DNA from: Gammaproteobacteria bacterium RIFCSPHIGHO2_12_FULL_45_12
Lineage (GTDB): Bacteria > Pseudomonadota > Gammaproteobacteria > DSM-16500
Direction: 5' to 3'
NCBI GenBank assembly: GCA_001801665.1
Contig: MGYH01000018.1
Span: 1 to 24,981, forward strand
DNA length: 24,981 bases
Shown: positions 22,599-24,981 of the stretch, piece by piece
Numbering within the stretch: position 1 is the first letter of the stretch
Layout of the letters: each line of letters starts with the position of its first letter
The notes under the pieces: generated by a model
What the model saw: the letters and a program-made list of their open reading frames with translations, nothing else
Databases searched by the model: none
What the model was told of the DNA's origin: nothing
Position numbers and translations under genes: made by a program

Positions 22599-23981
22599 TT
22601 AAATAGTCGCCATCAATGAAGGGGCATGTAGCTGCTCCATCAACTGACAGACTTCGGGCGTAGCCACAATCAAGGGATCTATCGACAAAAATACCACATG
22701 CTCAAGCTTATCTGAAATGGCTTTAATCATAACTGAAAATTGCGTGATTGGGCTAATCACACCCTGCTCATTCACCACCAAAATGGGGCCGTCTTCACCG
22801 CTATAAGCCTGATGCGGCGTTTGAATCAGCGTCAACTGCCAGTCTTGAAACACGGCTTGATGCTGACGTTTAAACGTTGCCAATATTTTTTCAACGCTCT
22901 CTAAATCGGCATTGTCCAGTCTCACTATTTTAGGCATCTGACGCTGTTGCAGGCGTTTCGCGATTTGGATGGCAGGATGCGCTCCTTCCATCTCAGCCAA
23001 TTGTTTCACAAACACAAAGATATCGTAATCACATAACTCTTTGTAATGCTGATATTGCTGCTTCAAAAATGCCTGTTTTAATTTTTCGACTTGTTTGGAT
23101 TTCACAACCGCCTGATTGAAATGATTGGCAGCCATCAGAAATTGACCCAGACGTGTGTGCTTCATGGGCTGATAAACCGCTTCCGTTTCCAAGCTTGCCG
23201 CCAAGCTCGCCAACAACTGCACCAACAAATGTTCCAGTGCCAATTTTTTTTGTGAATGATAAATATTGCGCGTCATCAAGCGGCGTGCCATTAAATAGTG
23301 TTCCACCGCACCAATGCCTTTATGTGTGATGCCTAAACGCTCTCCCCCCTCCGCTTCCACAATGGTCATGCAATGCAACATCCAGTGAAAATCAAACTGG
23401 CCATATGCCACTCCGCAAAAATGGCTGTCGCGCAGCAAATAATCCAGCCTGTCCGCATCCAGTTGTGAGGACACAATGTCTGCCAACACCGGTTTTGCAA
23501 CCGGCTGGTGCATAATCATCGCGGCAATATTCTGAAATTTTTCCTTAGTTAAATGATACCGTGGATTCAATCGGTTATATTCCGCAAAAAAGGCTTGGGT
23601 GTCATACCCTTCCAAAAAATACGGTGTCCAGTCTTCATGGCGAATTAATTTAGGGTGAAAGATGCCTTCAAACGCATGCGAAAAAGGGCCGTGCCCCATG
23701 TCATGCAACAAACAGGCAATCATGACTAACTGACGCTCTTCATCCGCCAATCCAATCTTCTGTGCCACCTGACTTGCCACATAACAACAACCCAGACTGT
23801 GATTAAAGCGCGTGTGTACCGCGCCTGGAAAAATGAAATCACCCAGACCCAACTGCTTGATATGTCGTAACCGCTGAAAGTTCGGACTATCAATAAAAGG
23901 CTTAACCCATGTGTCTTCTAACGAAGAAAATTGCATCGTGCCATGCACAGGGTCTTTGATGACATGAAAAATATTATTCAT
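22599..23981 (-). CDS. HD-domain phosphohydrolase (SAMHD1/COG1078-like)
   Basis: This is an HD-superfamily metal-dependent phosphohydrolase. The metal ligands are visible as HTRFNHSLG (His56, His61), LLHDMGHGPFSH (His93-Asp94) and SSQLDADRLDYLLRDS. The opening DPVHGTMQFSSLEDTWVKPF and the FQRLRHIKQLG segment are typical of the COG1078 group related to SAMHD1 and YdhJ-type proteins, several of which hydrolyse dNTPs. The substrate here is unknown. At 460 residues it is of usual length. The first codons overlap the macro-domain gene by 8 bp, and glmU follows after 15 nt, so it sits in the middle of one transcription unit. Confidence 0.88.
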   Translation of the reverse strand: MNNIFHVIKDPVHGTMQFSSLEDTWVKPFIDSPNFQRLRHIKQLGLGDFIFPGAVHTRFNHSLGCCYVASQVAQKIGLADEERQLVMIACLLHDMGHGPFSHAFEGIFHPKLIRHEDWTPYFLEGYDTQAFFAEYNRLNPRYHLTKEKFQNIAAMIMHQPVAKPVLADIVSSQLDADRLDYLLRDSHFCGVAYGQFDFHWMLHCMTIVEAEGGERLGITHKGIGAVEHYLMARRLMTRNIYHSQKKLALEHLLVQLLASLAASLETEAVYQPMKHTRLGQFLMAANHFNQAVVKSKQVEKLKQAFLKQQYQHYKELCDYDIFVFVKQLAEMEGAHPAIQIAKRLQQRQMPKIVRLDNADLESVEKILATFKRQHQAVFQDWQLTLIQTPHQAYSGEDGPILVVNEQGVISPITQFSVMIKAISDKLEHVVFLSIDPLIVATPEVCQLMEQLHAPSLMATI

Positions 23982-24498
23982 GGTTCAGGGAGTCTAACGC
24001 TTGCTGGTAAGCCTCATAAACCGCTTCATCCTGACAGACAAAGAGGACCATTTTAATCTCCGGATGAAGTTCCAGAAAATTAGCCGTCTCATTCACGGCA
24101 ATCGTGACGGCCTGTGACACGGGATAGCCATATATGCCGCAACTAATGGCCGGAAACGCAATGGTTTTGATTTGATGCTCAAGTGCCAATTTCAAACTGG
24201 CCACATAACAGGAAGCAAGCAGCTTGGGCTCTCCTTTTGCCCCGCCGCGCCACACGGGACCCACCGCATGAATGATATAATGCGCGGGCAGTTCATAAGC
24301 GGGCGTTAACTTGGCATGCCCCACCGAACACCCCCCCAAACTGGCGCAGGCACCAGGGAGCGCTGCTCCGGCCGCCTCAAAAATGGCACCACAAACCCCA
24401 CCACCACTTTCTAAAGCCGTATTAGCCGCATTGACAATTGCATCGACTTGTAACTGGGTAATATCACCTTTTACCAACTGCATTCTATCTTTTATCAT
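23974..24498 (-). CDS. Macro-domain protein (ADP-ribose/O-acetyl-ADP-ribose hydrolase family)
   Basis: This is a stand-alone 174-residue macro domain of the MacroD/YmdB type, which removes or binds ADP-ribose adducts. Landmarks are VKGDITQLQVDAIVNAANTA, ESGGGVCGAIFEAAG, YIIHAVGPVWRGG, LLASCYVASL, and IAFPAISCGIYGYP. In the usual GGGVDGAI motif the Asp, which is catalytic in YmdB-like enzymes, is Cys36 here, so activity may be reduced or use another residue. It is the first gene of the macro-HD-glmU-glmS operon. The start at 24498 is used; Met6 at 24483 is also possible, and neither has a strong ribosome-binding site. No clear promoter hexamers were found upstream. Confidence 0.9.
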   Translation of the reverse strand: MIKDRMQLVKGDITQLQVDAIVNAANTALESGGGVCGAIFEAAGAALPGACASLGGCSVGHAKLTPAYELPAHYIIHAVGPVWRGGAKGEPKLLASCYVASLKLALEHQIKTIAFPAISCGIYGYPVSQAVTIAVNETANFLELHPEIKMVLFVCQDEAVYEAYQQALDSLNHE

Positions 24499-24558
24499 TA
24501 AATACTCGTTTAGTTTGCCATATAGTCCCGATTCTACGCTTTAAACCCCTTGGATTTC

Positions 24559-24576
24559 TAGGGTCTGTCGTCAATT
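24559..24576 (+). repeat. Solo copy of the TA-palindrome end
   Basis: TA plus GGGTCTGTCGTCAATT is identical to the left end of the palindromic element at 10847; the identity spans 22 bp (24555-24576 against 10843-10864). No second inverted end is found before the window ends, so it is an orphan end or a remnant between the macro and PPC genes. Confidence 0.65.
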
Positions 24577-24675
24577 GCTTTCTCACCTGCCTCTCGCTCC
24601 CTCACTATTGCCGCCTCCCCCACCTCCTGTGCTAAAGTCAGCCTAAACACTTAGACAGCCCAAAAGGACACCCTC

Positions 24676-24981
24676 ATGACCCACACCCATCCACCCATCG
24701 TGACCTCCACAACCGGCAGCAGGGTTGCTCATGCTGACAAACCCTTCATCTTAAGCCTCGCCATGGGAGAAGACTTATTTGAAAGCATTTTGCGCTGCGC
24801 CAATGACGCCAATCTGCCCTCTGCCATGATCAGCGGCCTTGGCACACTGGACGATGTCACCGTGGCCTATTACAACCTGAACACCAAGGCATATCAGACC
24901 AAATGTTTCCACGGCATGTTTGAGCTGGTTTCCCTCAATGGCAACATCAGCTTTGTAGAGGGCAAACGCTTCCTTCACCTC
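24676..24981 (+). CDS. PPC/DUF296-domain protein, N-terminal part (3' end outside window)
   Basis: The ATG at 24676 follows AAAGGA (24663-24668) by 7 nt, and the frame stays open to the window edge for 102 codons. The sequence shows the PPC (plant and prokaryote conserved, DUF296) fold: FILSLAMGEDLFESILRCAN, ISGLGTLDDVTVAYYN, GMFELVSLNGNIS, and the beginning of the His-rich HLH-type end (RFLHL). Bacterial members are small trimeric proteins of uncertain function, sometimes fused to DNA-binding motifs in plants. It is divergent from the macro operon. Confidence 0.8.
   Translation, partial: MTHTHPPIVTSTTGSRVAHADKPFILSLAMGEDLFESILRCANDANLPSAMISGLGTLDDVTVAYYNLNTKAYQTKCFHGMFELVSLNGNISFVEGKRFLHL

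Overview
The window looks like chromosomal DNA of a moderately AT-rich gammaproteobacterium. UvrD, class 2 PyrD, EngB/YsxC, GlmU and GlmS all read as gammaproteobacterial. A class III-type PHA synthase operon, a phosphoacyltransferase fused to a MaoC hydratase, and many decayed transposons would suit a Legionellales/Coxiellaceae-like lineage, but that placement is inference from protein flavour only. No rRNA, tRNA or CRISPR array was seen.

Layout. 1-3.0 kb: the 3' end of a large VCBS-repeat surface protein, then a membrane-anchored GGDEF-EAL protein with both catalytic signatures degraded. 3.2-9.5 kb: an accessory, defence-like island read mostly on the minus strand. It holds an AbiE-type (type IV) toxin-antitoxin pair whose toxin carries a C-terminal WYL-like domain, a transposase remnant, an Abi_2 (AbiD/F) HEPN-type protein behind a promoter plus leader terminator, and two adjacent genes that join the same two domains in mirror order (GNAT-GrpB, then GrpB-GNAT). 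9.5-10.9 kb: a graveyard of fragments (AAA-type ATPase tail, reverse transcriptase, IS66 transposase end, winged-helix tail) closed by a 94-bp near-perfect palindrome flanked by TA.

10.9-13.7 kb: a compact overlapping operon, MaoC/phosphoacyltransferase fusion -> PhaE-like -> PhaC-like, which would draw (R)-3-hydroxyacyl-CoA into polyhydroxyalkanoate. 13.8-14.6 kb: a RAYT (REP-associated tyrosine transposase) bracketed by its own GTAG-type REP hairpins. 14.6-18.6 kb: housekeeping genes engB, uvrD and pyrD, with a palindromic MITE-like insertion between uvrD and pyrD.

18.6-24.5 kb: a tightly spaced minus-strand operon, macro-domain protein -> HD phosphohydrolase -> glmU -> glmS -> unknown 220-aa protein, linking UDP-GlcNAc synthesis to two nucleotide-handling enzymes. 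The window ends in the start of a PPC/DUF296 gene, preceded by one solo end of the same family as the 94-bp palindrome.

The most unusual signals are: the pair of identical inverted-repeat operators spaced 62 bp around the abiE promoter; the promoter-terminator leader of the HEPN gene; the mirror-image GNAT/GrpB pair; the TA-flanked palindrome that supplies the phaC stop codon; and the macro-HD-glmUS operon. All functions are assigned by reading protein motifs; no database search was run.
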